NCBI GenBank assembly: GCA_965198855.1
Contig: CBDAPZ010000001.1
Coordinates: 2,294,001-2,358,000 of the forward strand
Length of the DNA stretch: 64,000 nucleotides
DNA from: BOG-908 sp965198855
Lineage (GTDB): Bacteria; Pseudomonadota; Alphaproteobacteria; Acetobacterales; Acetobacteraceae
Direction: 5' to 3'
The position numbers and the translations under genes are program-made. The stretch's first letter is position 1. The number at the start of each line of letters is the position of its first letter. Below are positions 16,302 to 25,133 of the stretch, piece by piece. The notes under the pieces were generated by a model. It ran no database searches. It saw only the letters and a program-made list of their open reading frames with translations, and was not told the DNA's origin.

Positions 16302-17109
16302 CAGGGACGACAACCTGGCGGCGGCTATACGCGACGAGACCAAGCCCGGCCAGGATCATGGGGATACACAGGATCTGGCCCATGGTCGCGCCCTGCCAGA
16401 GATAGCCGAGGAAGGCATCCGGCTCGCGGAAGAACTCGCCGATGATCCTGGCGATGCCATAACCGATCAGGAAGATGCCGGTCAGCATGCCGAACCGGGC
16501 GCGTATCCATTCCCGCCTGGACAGCCCCCACATGACCAGGAACAGCAGCAGGCCTTCCATCAGCGCCTGATAGAGCTGGCTGGGATGGCGCGGCACGTCG
16601 TCGGCGCGCGGGAAGATCATGCGCCATGGCAGCCAATCCGGCGCCGCGCGGCCCCATAATTCGCCGTTGATGAAGTTGGCGACACGGCCGAGCCCGAGGC
16701 CGATCGGCGTCACCACGCCCATGCGATCGGCGAAGCCCAATAGCGGGATCCCGTTGAGGCGGCAGAACACGATGAGCGCCACGACGACGCCGAGCATGCC
16801 ACCATGGAAACTCATCCCGCCGGTCCACACCGCAGGAATCTGCAATGGATGGCTCAGGTAATATCCAGGCTGGTAGAACAGCACATAGCCGAGCCGGCCA
16901 CCGAGAACCACGCCGAGCGTGGCCCAGGTGAGGAAATCATCCGTCTGCACCACGGTGGCGACCGCGGGCGGTTTGAGCACCAGGCGGCGCATCACCTGCC
17001 ATCCGGTGACCAGGCCCACGATATAGGCCAGCGCATACCAACGGATGGATAACGGACCGAGATGGAAGATCACCGGGTCGAATTGCGGAAACTGCAGAGG
17101 CGCGCTCAT
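16294..17109 (-). CDS. lgt: Prolipoprotein diacylglyceryl transferase
   Basis: The 271-residue integral membrane protein has about seven hydrophobic segments. It contains the Lgt signature GRVANFINGELWGR (with the catalytic-site Arg/Asn/Glu), an upstream GGMSFHGGMLG loop (His) and HPSQLYQALMEG. Lgt attaches diacylglycerol from phosphatidylglycerol to the lipobox Cys of prolipoproteins in the inner membrane. Several predicted lipoproteins in this window (FlgH, the export lipoprotein, the last gene of this operon) would be its substrates. Its ATG overlaps the hldD stop (ATGA), and its TAG lies within the start region of the methyltransferase gene. Confidence 0.97.
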   Translation of the reverse strand: MSAPLQFPQFDPVIFHLGPLSIRWYALAYIVGLVTGWQVMRRLVLKPPAVATVVQTDDFLTWATLGVVLGGRLGYVLFYQPGYYLSHPLQIPAVWTGGMSFHGGMLGVVVALIVFCRLNGIPLLGFADRMGVVTPIGLGLGRVANFINGELWGRAAPDWLPWRMIFPRADDVPRHPSQLYQALMEGLLLFLVMWGLSRREWIRARFGMLTGIFLIGYGIARIIGEFFREPDAFLGYLWQGATMGQILCIPMILAGLGLVAYSRRQVVVPVA

Positions 17110-18080
17110 CTGTAGGGCGAAGCTCCGCTCAGGAAATCACGCACGTAACGACCGACGCCATCTTCCAAGCTGGTGAATTCCTTTTGATAGCCGGCCGCCC
17201 GTAGCCGCTCGATCCGCGCGCAGGTGAATGACTGGTATTGCGGCCGCAAGGCCTCCGGCATGTCGATGAATTCCGCCGACCGTGCGACGCCTGCCGCATC
17301 GGCGACCGCATGCGCCAGGTCGAGATAGCTGCGCGCTACGCCAGTGCCGACGTTGAACAGGCCGCTGACCGCCGGCGTATCCAGCAGCCACAGCACCACT
17401 TCCACTACGTCTTCCACCCAGATGAAGTCGCGCGACTGGCCGCCATCGCCGATATCCGGACGGGTGGAGCGGAACAGGGTCGCGGGCAGGCCGGCGGCGA
17501 TCTCGTCGTGCTTCACCTTCACCACGGAGATCATGCTGCCCTTGTGGTATTCGTTCGGCCCGTAAACGTTGAAGAATTTTAGCCCAGCCCATTGCGGCGG
17601 CCGCCGGGCGCCCCGACGCAGCATGTCCATCACACGCAGATCGAATACATGCTTCGACCAGCCATAGAGGTTCATCGGCTGGAGCGACGGCAAAAGCGCC
17701 GGGTCGTCATCGAACCCGGCCTGGCCGTCGCCATAAGTGGCGGCCGATGAGGCATAGATGAAGCGCGCACCATGCTGCGCGCAGAACGACCAGAGTTTCG
17801 AGCTCAGCTCCACATTGGTGCGCCAGACGAGGTCGCCATCGGTGGCCAGCGTCTCGCTGATGGCGCCCATATGCACCACCGCCTCGATCGGCGGGTTGCT
17901 GTCGAGGAAATCTTCGAGGTCGTCGGGGGCCACGATGCGGCCCGGCGGATGCTGGGCGATGTTGCGCCACTTGCCTTGGGCGCCAAGCCAGTCCGCGATA
18001 ACGGTCTCGTGTCCTCGGGCGAACAGCTCGGCTTGCAGGATGGAGCCGATAAAGCCGGCGCCGCCGGTGACGAGGATCAT
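17106..18080 (-). CDS. hldD: ADP-L-glycero-D-manno-heptose 6-epimerase
   Basis: The 324-residue extended SDR enzyme starts MILVTGGAGFIGS (NAD(P)-binding GxxGxxG), contains SSAATYGDG (Ser/Thr side) and the catalytic YGWSKHVFD (Tyr-xxx-Lys), plus FNVYGPNEYHKGSM, which is diagnostic of HldD. It converts ADP-D-glycero- to ADP-L-glycero-manno-heptose, the precursor of the LPS inner core. It is the first gene of the minus-strand envelope operon. The 39-bp gap to the divergent UbiK-like gene must hold both promoters or overlap coding sequence. Confidence 0.95.
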   Translation of the reverse strand: MILVTGGAGFIGSILQAELFARGHETVIADWLGAQGKWRNIAQHPPGRIVAPDDLEDFLDSNPPIEAVVHMGAISETLATDGDLVWRTNVELSSKLWSFCAQHGARFIYASSAATYGDGQAGFDDDPALLPSLQPMNLYGWSKHVFDLRVMDMLRRGARRPPQWAGLKFFNVYGPNEYHKGSMISVVKVKHDEIAAGLPATLFRSTRPDIGDGGQSRDFIWVEDVVEVVLWLLDTPAVSGLFNVGTGVARSYLDLAHAVADAAGVARSAEFIDMPEALRPQYQSFTCARIERLRAAGYQKEFTSLEDGVGRYVRDFLSGASPYR

Positions 18081-18119
18081 GCAGCGCGTTATACCCGCGA
18101 GAAGAAAGAAGGAACACCC

Positions 18120-18407
18120 ATGTCCGACCGTCCTCGCTTTTTCGATGATCTCGCCGGCGTCGCTGGCGGCGCCATCTCCGCCCTCGCCGGCCTGCGCGAC
18201 GAGACCGAAGCGATCATCCGCGCCCGTGTGGACGAAGCGATCCGTCGGCTGGAGCTGGTGCGGCGCGAGGAACTCGAGGCGGTGACGGTACTCGCCGCCC
18301 GCGCCCGTGCGGGCCAGGAGGCGGCAGAGATCAGGCTCGCGGCGCTCGAGGCGCGGCTCGCCAAGCTGGAACAGGGCACCGCCGGCGGCAGCCCGTCTGT
18401 CATCTAA
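18120..18407 (+). CDS. UbiK-like accessory factor (BMFP/DUF526 family)
   Basis: The 95-residue protein has an amphipathic N-terminal half (RFFDDLAGVAGGAISALAGLRDE) and a coiled-coil C-terminal half (IRLAALEARLAKLEQ), the organisation of the BMFP family. UbiK in E. coli assists ubiquinone biosynthesis by binding UbiJ and lipids, and this role is inferred here. ATG 18120 has AAGGA at good spacing. It is divergent from hldD, with only 39 bp between the starts. Longer upstream frames are shadows of hldD. Confidence 0.85.
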   Translation: MSDRPRFFDDLAGVAGGAISALAGLRDETEAIIRARVDEAIRRLELVRREELEAVTVLAARARAGQEAAEIRLAALEARLAKLEQGTAGGSPSVI

Positions 18408-18467
18408 GGCTGCGCGATCGCGTCACAGCCTTGCGCATCTGATGGTTGCAAAGCCCCTAAGGTGAGT

Positions 18468-18528
18468 CGCAAGCTCTTGGAACGGGCGGTGTGGCCCTGA
18501 CAAGGGCGCCGCCCGCAAGAAACTTGCG
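18468..18528 (+). promoter_or_regulatory. Structured leader upstream of the CBS-domain gene
   Basis: In the 135-bp gap, GGGCGG (18484-18489) pairs with CCGCCC (18509-18514) and GCCCT with AGGGC inside it, giving one long hairpin. CGCAAG (18468-18473) can pair with CTTGCG (18523-18528), which touches the Shine-Dalgarno GAGGAAG. An alternative small hairpin GCAAG-AAA-CTTGC competes for the same bases. The mutually exclusive pairings suggest riboregulation or termination of the upstream transcript. No known riboswitch class was recognised. Confidence 0.4.
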
Positions 18529-18542
18529 AGGAAGCCCTGACC

Positions 18543-18977
18543 ATGACAATCGCCAGCATCCTGCGACACAAAGGCCACGAGATCATCTCTGTGGCCCCCA
18601 CCGCGAAGCTCACTGATATTGCGGTCATCCTCTCGGATCGAAAGATTGGCGCCGTTCTGGTGCGCGATTCGGCTGAACAGCTGCTCGGCATCGTCAGTGA
18701 GCGCGACATCGTCCGGGTGTTCGCCCGCGAGGCCGCCAACTGTCAGGATATGACGGCCGCGCAAATCATGACCCGACTGCTGCACACGGTCACACCGTCC
18801 ACCACCGTTGACGAGGCGTTGCGCCTGATGACGGCGAGCCGCGTGCGCCATCTGCCGGTGCTTGCCGGTGAGGAGCTGGTGGGTATGGTGAGCATCGGCG
18901 ACGTGGTGAAGGCGCGGCTGGAGCAGCAGGCGCAGGAGGTGGATAGCTTGACGGCATACGTGGCGGGATCGGTGTAA
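18543..18977 (+). CDS. Tandem CBS-domain protein
   Basis: This 144-residue protein contains two CBS motifs and little else. The first spans about residues 10-65 (AVLVRDSAEQLLGIVSERDIVR), the second about 75-130 (HTVTPSTTVDEALRLM, HLPVLAGEELVGMVSIGDVVKA). Stand-alone CBS pairs form dimers that bind adenosine nucleotides and act as energy sensors for partner proteins. The partner here is unknown. GAGGAAG precedes the ATG within a structured leader. The TAA is followed directly by a family 1 element (TAAGGAAGGTC). Confidence 0.92.
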   Translation: MTIASILRHKGHEIISVAPTAKLTDIAVILSDRKIGAVLVRDSAEQLLGIVSERDIVRVFAREAANCQDMTAAQIMTRLLHTVTPSTTVDEALRLMTASRVRHLPVLAGEELVGMVSIGDVVKARLEQQAQEVDSLTAYVAGSV

Positions 18978-19106
18978 GGAAGGTCTTCTTTTTGAAAAAA
19001 AGAAGCAAAAACCTTTTACGTCGCTGTCGCGGAGCTGCGCCAAGCATCTACCTCAAGACATAAAAGTTTTTTGGTTCTTTTTTCAAAAAAGAAGTGCTTC
19101 CTTCCT
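18978..19106. repeat. Family 1 AT-rich hairpin element, head-to-head pair (locus 3)
   Basis: The left unit starts GGAAGGTCTTCTTTTTGAAA directly after the CBS stop and runs to CTTTTACGTCGCTGTCGCGG. The right unit is inverted and ends CTTCCTTCC, a few bases before the stop of the convergent secreted-protein gene. The two hairpin stems are A/T-only apart from end pairs. The pair sits between convergent genes and fills most of the gap. Confidence 0.88.
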
Positions 19107-19109
19107 GCG

Positions 19110-19547
19110 TCAGTCACCAAACAACATGCTGCGCAGAGGCGTTTGGCCGCTGTCGAAACAGCCGCTCTTGTACGAACACGAATCCCCAATTCCTGGAACG
19201 TAAGCAGGCTGCGCCGCATCAAGCCCTTGCGGCGATGTCAGGTTCGGGTCCCGCTCGGCACCTTCGAAATCGCGGCGGCGGCGTGCGCCGAAGACGACGA
19301 TATCATCCTCATGCGGGTCACGGGCCTTGATGCGGACGCCGGGGGCGGCGCGCTCCACGTCGGCTTCCCGCTGGCCATAGGAGAACCAGTCATCCACGTG
19401 GAAGCCGTTATCGGCGGGATGGGGCTTCGGCTTCGCGGACGCATGCGTGGGGGCATTCGGCTCGGCCTCCTGGGCCCGTGCCGCGCCGAGAGACGCTGCG
19501 AGCGCCATGGCTAGGCAGGCATAGGTGAACGATAGGCTGACTGGCAT
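19110..19547 (-). CDS. Small exported protein, function unknown
   Basis: The 145-residue product has a signal peptide (SLSFTYACLAMALAASLGAARA, cut before QEAEP). The mature region is polar, with a His/Pro-rich start and segments FHVDDWFSYGQREADVERAA and DDIVVFGARRRRDFEG. Two cysteines near the end (DSCSYKSGCFDSG) may form a disulfide. No family is recognised. It is convergent with the CBS gene and separated from it by a family 1 element. The 177-bp gap upstream, before the divergent glgP, holds no other feature I can see. Confidence 0.7.
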   Translation of the reverse strand: MPVSLSFTYACLAMALAASLGAARAQEAEPNAPTHASAKPKPHPADNGFHVDDWFSYGQREADVERAAPGVRIKARDPHEDDIVVFGARRRRDFEGAERDPNLTSPQGLDAAQPAYVPGIGDSCSYKSGCFDSGQTPLRSMLFGD

Positions 19548-19724
19548 CGGTGCATGCCCCTTCTATGACGATGACAGGCGCAGAAAACACTTCGGGTCTG
19601 CAGCCGGGCAAGTCAACCGGCGGCCACCTCCCCGGCAAGCCCACGTAGTGGCTGCACAGCCCGCGGTGCCTGTGCCATGCTGCCGACACGTTGCCGTGTA
19701 CGAAGCCGAGGATGAGACCGCAGA

Positions 19725-22226
19725 ATGGATGAGATAGTTGCCAAACCGGACCATCACGCACCCACGCGCCTGCCGCCGCGGCCGCGCGATCAGGCGGCCT
19801 TGCGCGACCTCATCGTCAAGAAACTCACCTATCAGGTGGGACGCGAACCGAAGGACGCTTCCGATCGCGACTGGTTCGTTGCCACCGCACACGCGATCCG
19901 TGACTTTGTAGTAGAGCGCTGGCTGGAATCGAACGAGCGTGCTGTGGCATCGGGTGGCAAGCGCGTCTATTATCTCTCGCTGGAGTTCCTGATCGGCCGC
20001 CTGCTGTTCGATGCGGTCGGCAATCTCGGGCTGATGGAACCGATCCGCGAGGCGTTGGCGTCGCTCGGCATCGACATGGCAAATCTGCGTGAACAGGAGC
20101 CGGATGCAGCGCTCGGCAATGGCGGCCTCGGCCGGCTTGCAGCGTGTTTCATGGAAAGCATGGCGACCCTGAAAATACCGGCTTTCGGCTACGGAATACG
20201 CTACGAGCACGGGCTGTTCCGCCAGGAGATTGCCGGCGGCCTGCAGCGTGAGTTGCCCGAAGATTGGCTCTCTGTCGGCAACCCTTGGGAATTCGAGCGG
20301 CCGCTGGTGGCCTATGAGGTGGGATTCGGCGGCCATGTGAACGTGCGCCAGGATACGCGCGGCCGGCCGATGCACGATCAGCATGGACGCACGGTGTATG
20401 CCTGGATCCCCGCGGAGGTGATTTCCGCAGTGGCGTATGACACGCCGGTGGTGGGCGGCGGTGGCCTGCATGCCAATACGCTGCGGCTATGGTCGGCGCG
20501 AGCGTCGCAGGCGTTGCATCTGGATGAATTCAATCGCGGCGACCATGTGGGCGCGCTGCGTGACCGTGTGCGCACCGAAGCTGTCTCGCGCGTGCTCTAT
20601 CCCGGCGATGATTCCGATGCCGGGCAGGAATTGCGGCTGCGCCAGGAATTCTTTTTTGCCAGTGCTTCGCTGCAGGATCTGATTGCGCGTCACCTGAAGC
20701 AATTCGATGATCTCGCCAATCTGCCGGACAAGGCGGCGATCCAGCTGAACGACACCCATCCGGCAATCGCCATTGCCGAGATGATGCGGCTTCTCGTCGA
20801 TGTGCATGCGGTGGATTGGGCCGATGCGTGGCGCATGACGGTGGCGGTGTTCAGCTACACCAATCACACCCTGCTGCCGGAAGCGCTGGAGACCTGGCCG
20901 GTGCCGCTGCTGGAGCGGCTGCTGCCGCGGCACATGCAGATCATCTACATGCTCAATGCGCAGCATCTCGAACGCGCACGCCATGAACACCAGGCGAGCG
21001 ACGCTCTGCTCGCCTCCGTCTCGCTCATTGATGAGCGGCATGGCCGTCGGCTGCGCATGGGGCACTTGGCCTTCGTCGGCAGCCACGCCATCAATGGCGT
21101 GTCGGCGCTGCACACGGACCTGATGCGGCAGACCGTGTTCGCCGAACTGAACGCACTTTATGGTGGCCGCATCACCAACAAGACCAACGGTATCACCTTC
21201 CGCCGCTGGCTGTTCCGCGCCAATCCGGGCCTTACACGGGTGCTCACCGGCACGCTGGGCAATGATGTGCTGCATGACCCCTCATTACTGAAGGGACTTG
21301 GCGCGCATGCGGACGATCCTGTGCTTCAAAGCCAGATTGCCGCGCAGCGCCGCGTCGCCAAACAGATCCTTGCGCGCACGATCCGCGACCGGGTCGGTAT
21401 CGTAGTCTCAGCCGATGCAATGTTCGATGTGCAGATCAAGCGCATCCATGAATACAAGCGGCAGCTGCTGAACATCTTGCAGACTGTCGCACGCTACGAC
21501 TCCATACGCGCGCAGCCGATGCGCAACTGGGTGCCACGGGTGAAGATCTTCGCCGGCAAGGCGGCGCCGGGTTATCGCACCGCCAAGCAGATCATCCGCC
21601 TGGCGCATGACGTCGCACAGGTGATCAACAACGATCCCGCGGTAGGCGATCGGCTAAAACTGGTATTTTTGCCGAACTATAATGTCAGCCTGGCAGAGAT
21701 GATGATCCCAGCCGCCGACCTTTCCGAGCAGATCTCCACCGCCGGCATGGAGGCCTCCGGCACCGGCAACATGAAGATGGCGCTGAACGGCGCGCTCACC
21801 ATCGGCACGCTGGATGGCGCCAATGTGGAGATTCGACAGCATGTCGGCGCGGAAAACATCTTCATCTTCGGCATGACCGCGGAGGAGGTCGCCAACCACA
21901 AGCAGCAGGGGGTTTCCGGGCAGGCTGCCATTGCCGCGTCACCCGCGCTGGAGCAGGCCCTGCAAGCGATCGCCTCCGGTGTGTTCTCGCCTGACGATCC
22001 GCAACGATATCACGATCTCGTGGAGGGGCTGACGAAGAACGACAATTTTTGCGTTACCACCGACTTCGATAGCTACTGCGGAGCACAAGACGCGGTCGAT
22101 CAGCTTTGGCGCAAGAAGGCGGAGTGGTGGCGTGCAAGCATTCTCAACATCGCCAATATGGCCTGGTTCTCGTCAGATCGTACGATCAGTGAATATGCCC
22201 AGGAAATCTGGAATGTGCCGGTATAA
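19725..22226 (+). CDS. glgP: Glycogen/alpha-glucan phosphorylase
   Basis: The 833-residue protein is of normal family length. Motifs include VYYLSLEFLIGR, ALGNGGLGRLAACFMESMAT (N-terminal substrate site), HTLLPEALETWP, RITNKTNGITFRRW, IKRIHEYKRQLLNIL and EASGTGNMKMALNGALTIG, the PLP-lysine signature. It releases glucose-1-phosphate from glycogen ends. It heads the operon glgP-glgC-glgA, so breakdown and synthesis genes are co-oriented. Only a single-unit family 1 element separates it from glgC. No debranching (glgX) or branching (glgB) gene lies within the window. Confidence 0.97.
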   Translation: MDEIVAKPDHHAPTRLPPRPRDQAALRDLIVKKLTYQVGREPKDASDRDWFVATAHAIRDFVVERWLESNERAVASGGKRVYYLSLEFLIGRLLFDAVGNLGLMEPIREALASLGIDMANLREQEPDAALGNGGLGRLAACFMESMATLKIPAFGYGIRYEHGLFRQEIAGGLQRELPEDWLSVGNPWEFERPLVAYEVGFGGHVNVRQDTRGRPMHDQHGRTVYAWIPAEVISAVAYDTPVVGGGGLHANTLRLWSARASQALHLDEFNRGDHVGALRDRVRTEAVSRVLYPGDDSDAGQELRLRQEFFFASASLQDLIARHLKQFDDLANLPDKAAIQLNDTHPAIAIAEMMRLLVDVHAVDWADAWRMTVAVFSYTNHTLLPEALETWPVPLLERLLPRHMQIIYMLNAQHLERARHEHQASDALLASVSLIDERHGRRLRMGHLAFVGSHAINGVSALHTDLMRQTVFAELNALYGGRITNKTNGITFRRWLFRANPGLTRVLTGTLGNDVLHDPSLLKGLGAHADDPVLQSQIAAQRRVAKQILARTIRDRVGIVVSADAMFDVQIKRIHEYKRQLLNILQTVARYDSIRAQPMRNWVPRVKIFAGKAAPGYRTAKQIIRLAHDVAQVINNDPAVGDRLKLVFLPNYNVSLAEMMIPAADLSEQISTAGMEASGTGNMKMALNGALTIGTLDGANVEIRQHVGAENIFIFGMTAEEVANHKQQGVSGQAAIAASPALEQALQAIASGVFSPDDPQRYHDLVEGLTKNDNFCVTTDFDSYCGAQDAVDQLWRKKAEWWRASILNIANMAWFSSDRTISEYAQEIWNVPV

Positions 22227-22232
22227 TAAAAG

Positions 22233-22306
22233 TGGGAAGTTCGTCTTGCAGCTAGAAAAAAAAGAAAGACTTCTTTTTGAAAGAAGAAGCAAAAACTTTT
22301 ATGTCC
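22233..22306 (+). repeat. Family 1 single unit inside the glycogen operon (locus 4)
   Basis: A single plus-orientation unit begins GGAAGTTCG a few bases after the glgP stop and includes ACTTCTTTTTGAAAGAAG, then CAAAAACTTTTATGTCC. It is about 25 bp longer than usual, with an A8 insertion. It lies 13 bp before the glgC ATG, so if it is a terminator it would uncouple glgC-glgA from glgP or reduce their expression. Confidence 0.75.
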
Positions 22307-22319
22307 TAGGGCTAACCTG

Positions 22320-23576
22320 ATGGAGGCGCATGCACCACTGGCCCGGCATGCCATGGCTTACGTGCTCGCGGGTGGCCGCGGCAGCCGGTTGATGGAGCTG
22401 ACGGATTTCCGGGCTAAGCCAGCCGTCTACTTCGGCGGCAAATCGCGTATTATCGACTTTGCACTTTCCAACGCATTGAACTCCGGCATCCGTCGCATCG
22501 GTGTGGCTACGCAATACAAGGCGCATAGCCTGATCCGGCATTTACAGCGTGGGTGGAATTTCTTCCGGCCAGAGCGCAACGAAAGCTTCGATATTCTTCC
22601 GGCAAGCCAGCGAGTGACGGAAACCGGCTGGTATGCGGGCACGGCCGATGCCGTCTACCAGAACATAGACATCATCGACTCCTATGCACCGCGCTTCATC
22701 GTTCTTCTTGCAGGCGACCACGTCTACAAGATGGATTACGAGCTGATGCTGCAGCAGCATGTCGAGCAGGACGCCGATGTCACCGTCGGTTGCATCGAAG
22801 TGTCGCGCGAGGAAGCCACCGGCTTCGGAGTCATGGGCATCGACACGCAGGATCGTATCATCTCGTTCCTAGAAAAACCTGTCGATCCACCTTCCATGCC
22901 GGGGCGGCCGGGGCGCTCGCTGGCAAGCATGGGCATCTATGTGTTCGAGACCAAGTTCCTGATCGATACCCTGCGCCGTGATGCCGCGATTGCCGAGTCG
23001 AGCCATGATTTCGGCAAGGACATCATCCCGTATATTGTCGCCAATGGCCGCGCCGTGGCGCACCGGTTTGAGAATTCCTGTGTGCGGTCGGGCAACAGCC
23101 ACCAGATCTATTGGCGCGATGTCGGCACCGTCGACGCGTATTGGGAAGCCAATATCGACCTGACCGATTTCATTCCGGGTCTCGATCTCTACGACCAGGA
23201 CTGGCCGATCTGGACCTATGGCGAAATCGTTCCGCCCGCCAAATTTGTGCATGACGAGGATACGCGGCGCGGCTACGCCATCTCCTCCCTGGTTTCCGGC
23301 GGCTGCATCGTCTCCGGCACGCAGGTGCGGCAATCGCTGTTGTTCACCGGCGTGCACACGCATTCCTACTCACACATCGATCGCGCGGTGATCCTGCCAT
23401 ATGCGCAGGTGCATCGGAATGCCAGGCTGTCCAACGTGGTGATCGATCGTGGCGTGATCATCCCGGAAGGCCTCGTGGTTGGTGAAGATCCCAAGCTGGA
23501 CGCTGCGCGTTTTCGCCGTACCGCGCGCGGCATCTGCCTGATCACACAGCCGATGATCGACAAGCTGACAGCGTGA
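22320..23576 (+). CDS. glgC: Glucose-1-phosphate adenylyltransferase (ADP-glucose pyrophosphorylase)
   Basis: The 418-residue protein has the nucleotidyltransferase signature VLAGGRGSRLMELT, KPAVYFGGKSRIIDFALSN, GTADAVYQN and GDHVYKMDYE, then a left-handed beta-helix C-terminus (GCIVSGTQVRQSLLFTGV). It makes ADP-glucose, the committed step of bacterial glycogen synthesis, and family members are allosterically controlled by glycolytic intermediates. Its TGA overlaps the GTG start of glgA (GTGA), coupling translation of the two synthesis enzymes. Confidence 0.97.
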   Translation: MEAHAPLARHAMAYVLAGGRGSRLMELTDFRAKPAVYFGGKSRIIDFALSNALNSGIRRIGVATQYKAHSLIRHLQRGWNFFRPERNESFDILPASQRVTETGWYAGTADAVYQNIDIIDSYAPRFIVLLAGDHVYKMDYELMLQQHVEQDADVTVGCIEVSREEATGFGVMGIDTQDRIISFLEKPVDPPSMPGRPGRSLASMGIYVFETKFLIDTLRRDAAIAESSHDFGKDIIPYIVANGRAVAHRFENSCVRSGNSHQIYWRDVGTVDAYWEANIDLTDFIPGLDLYDQDWPIWTYGEIVPPAKFVHDEDTRRGYAISSLVSGGCIVSGTQVRQSLLFTGVHTHSYSHIDRAVILPYAQVHRNARLSNVVIDRGVIIPEGLVVGEDPKLDAARFRRTARGICLITQPMIDKLTA

Positions 23577-25024
23577 CCAAGGTTCTTTCGGTCACATCGG
23601 AAATATACCCGCTGGTCAAAACCGGCGGCCTGGCCGATGTAGCCGGCGCCTTGCCAGGCGCGCTGGCACCACTCGGTGTAGATATGCACAGCCTGGTGCC
23701 AGGCTATCCCGCCGTTCTCAAGATGCTTGAACAGGCAAGCGTTGTCTACACCGAACCATTATTCTTTGGCGGTTCTGCCAGGATACTTGCGGCGGTTAGT
23801 GCCGGACTGAAGCTGTTCGTGCTGGATGCGCCGCACCTCTTCACGCGCCCCGGCAATCCCTATTCCGCGCCGGATGGCCGCGATTGGCCGGATAACGCAC
23901 AACGCTTTGCCGCACTGAGCTATGCTGCTTTCCTCTTGGCGCAGGGCGCTGTGCCTGGTTTTGTGCCCGATGTCGTGCATGCCCATGATTGGCAGGCGGC
24001 ACTCCTGCCCGCCTATCTTCATTACGCTGGGAAATCACGGCCGCCGAGCGTCATGACTGTACATAATCTGGCATTTCAGGGCCTGGCGTCAACAAGTTTG
24101 CTCGCCGAGCTGCGCCTGCCGGCCTCCGCCTATACACTCGATGGTGTCGAGTTTTTCAGCAATATCTCTGCTTTGAAGGCGGGCCTGCAATTTGCTGACC
24201 GCATCACCACGGTCTCTCCCACATATGCGGCCGAGATCTGCACGCCGGAAGGCGGCATGGGATTGGACGGCCTGCTGAGCCATCGCGCCGACCGCCTCAC
24301 CGGCATCGTCAACGGTATCGACACAGCCATATGGGATCCGGCGCATGATAGCGCCTTGCCTGTTCCGTTCAGCGCCTCCGCACCGGGCGGAAAAAAGACC
24401 AGCAAGGCCGCCTTGCAAGCGCGCTTCGGACTAGATCCCAATCCATCGGCGTTGCTCTTCGGCGTGGTCAGCAGACTTTCACATCAGAAAGGCCTCGATG
24501 TGCTGCTGCAGGCTCTGGACCACCTGCTGTCTTGCGGTGCTCAGCTTGCCTTGCTCGGCTCTGGCGATGCGGATTTGCAGAATGGCTTTCTCAGCGCTGC
24601 GGCACGTAACCCTGGGCGGGTCGGCGGCACGCTTGGCTACGACGAGTCCATCGCCCATCTCATTCAGGCCGGCAGCGATGCCATTCTGGTCCCCTCTCGT
24701 TTCGAGCCCTGCGGGCTCACGCAACTTTGCGCCATGCGATACGGCACATTGCCGGTGGTAAGCCGCGTCGGCGGCCTTGCGGACACGGTGATCGATGCCA
24801 ACGAGGCTGCACGTATGGCGAGGGTCGCCACCGGGTTTCAGTTTGGCTCGGTGAACGCTCAGGCTTTGCGGAAGGCGATCAGCCGTGTCGCCGATGTATG
24901 GGCGCGCCCGGAGGAATGGGCGGTGATGCAGGCGAATGCGATGGGTTATGATGTCAGCTGGTTCGAGCCGGCTAAGGCGTATGCGAAGATTTATGAAGAA
25001 TTAAAGGAACCAGTTCTTTTTTGA
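23573..25024 (+). CDS. glgA: Glycogen synthase (ADP-glucose transferring, GT5)
   Basis: The 483-residue GT-B enzyme carries the ADP-glucose-binding LVKTGGLADVAGALP at the N-terminus, HAHDWQAALLPAYL, and the C-terminal VPSRFEPCGLTQLCAMRYG. It extends alpha-1,4-glucan from ADP-glucose. The GTG start overlaps the glgC stop. The last four codons (PVLF) and the TGA stop are formed by the adjacent family 1 element (CCAGTTCTTTTTTGA), so the repeat defines its C-terminus. It closes the glycogen operon. Confidence 0.97.
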   Translation: MTKVLSVTSEIYPLVKTGGLADVAGALPGALAPLGVDMHSLVPGYPAVLKMLEQASVVYTEPLFFGGSARILAAVSAGLKLFVLDAPHLFTRPGNPYSAPDGRDWPDNAQRFAALSYAAFLLAQGAVPGFVPDVVHAHDWQAALLPAYLHYAGKSRPPSVMTVHNLAFQGLASTSLLAELRLPASAYTLDGVEFFSNISALKAGLQFADRITTVSPTYAAEICTPEGGMGLDGLLSHRADRLTGIVNGIDTAIWDPAHDSALPVPFSASAPGGKKTSKAALQARFGLDPNPSALLFGVVSRLSHQKGLDVLLQALDHLLSCGAQLALLGSGDADLQNGFLSAAARNPGRVGGTLGYDESIAHLIQAGSDAILVPSRFEPCGLTQLCAMRYGTLPVVSRVGGLADTVIDANEAARMARVATGFQFGSVNAQALRKAISRVADVWARPEEWAVMQANAMGYDVSWFEPAKAYAKIYEELKEPVLF

Positions 25025-25133
25025 AAAAAGAACCAAAAAACTTTTATGTATATGGCGTGCGCTGGCGGAGAGACCGCGGTAGCGACACAAAAGTCTTTTG
25101 CTTCTTTTCTTCAGAAAACAAGGCTTACCTTCC
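25006..25133. repeat. Family 1 AT-rich hairpin element, head-to-head pair (locus 5)
   Basis: Left unit: GGAACCAGTTCTTTTTTGAA continuing to CTTTTATG, overlapping the end of glgA. Right unit: inverted, ending GGCTTACCTTCC, overlapping the end of the exosortase gene (stop complement TTA 25125-25127). The middle holds CCGCGGTAGCGACAC. Both flanking stop codons lie inside the element. Confidence 0.88.
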
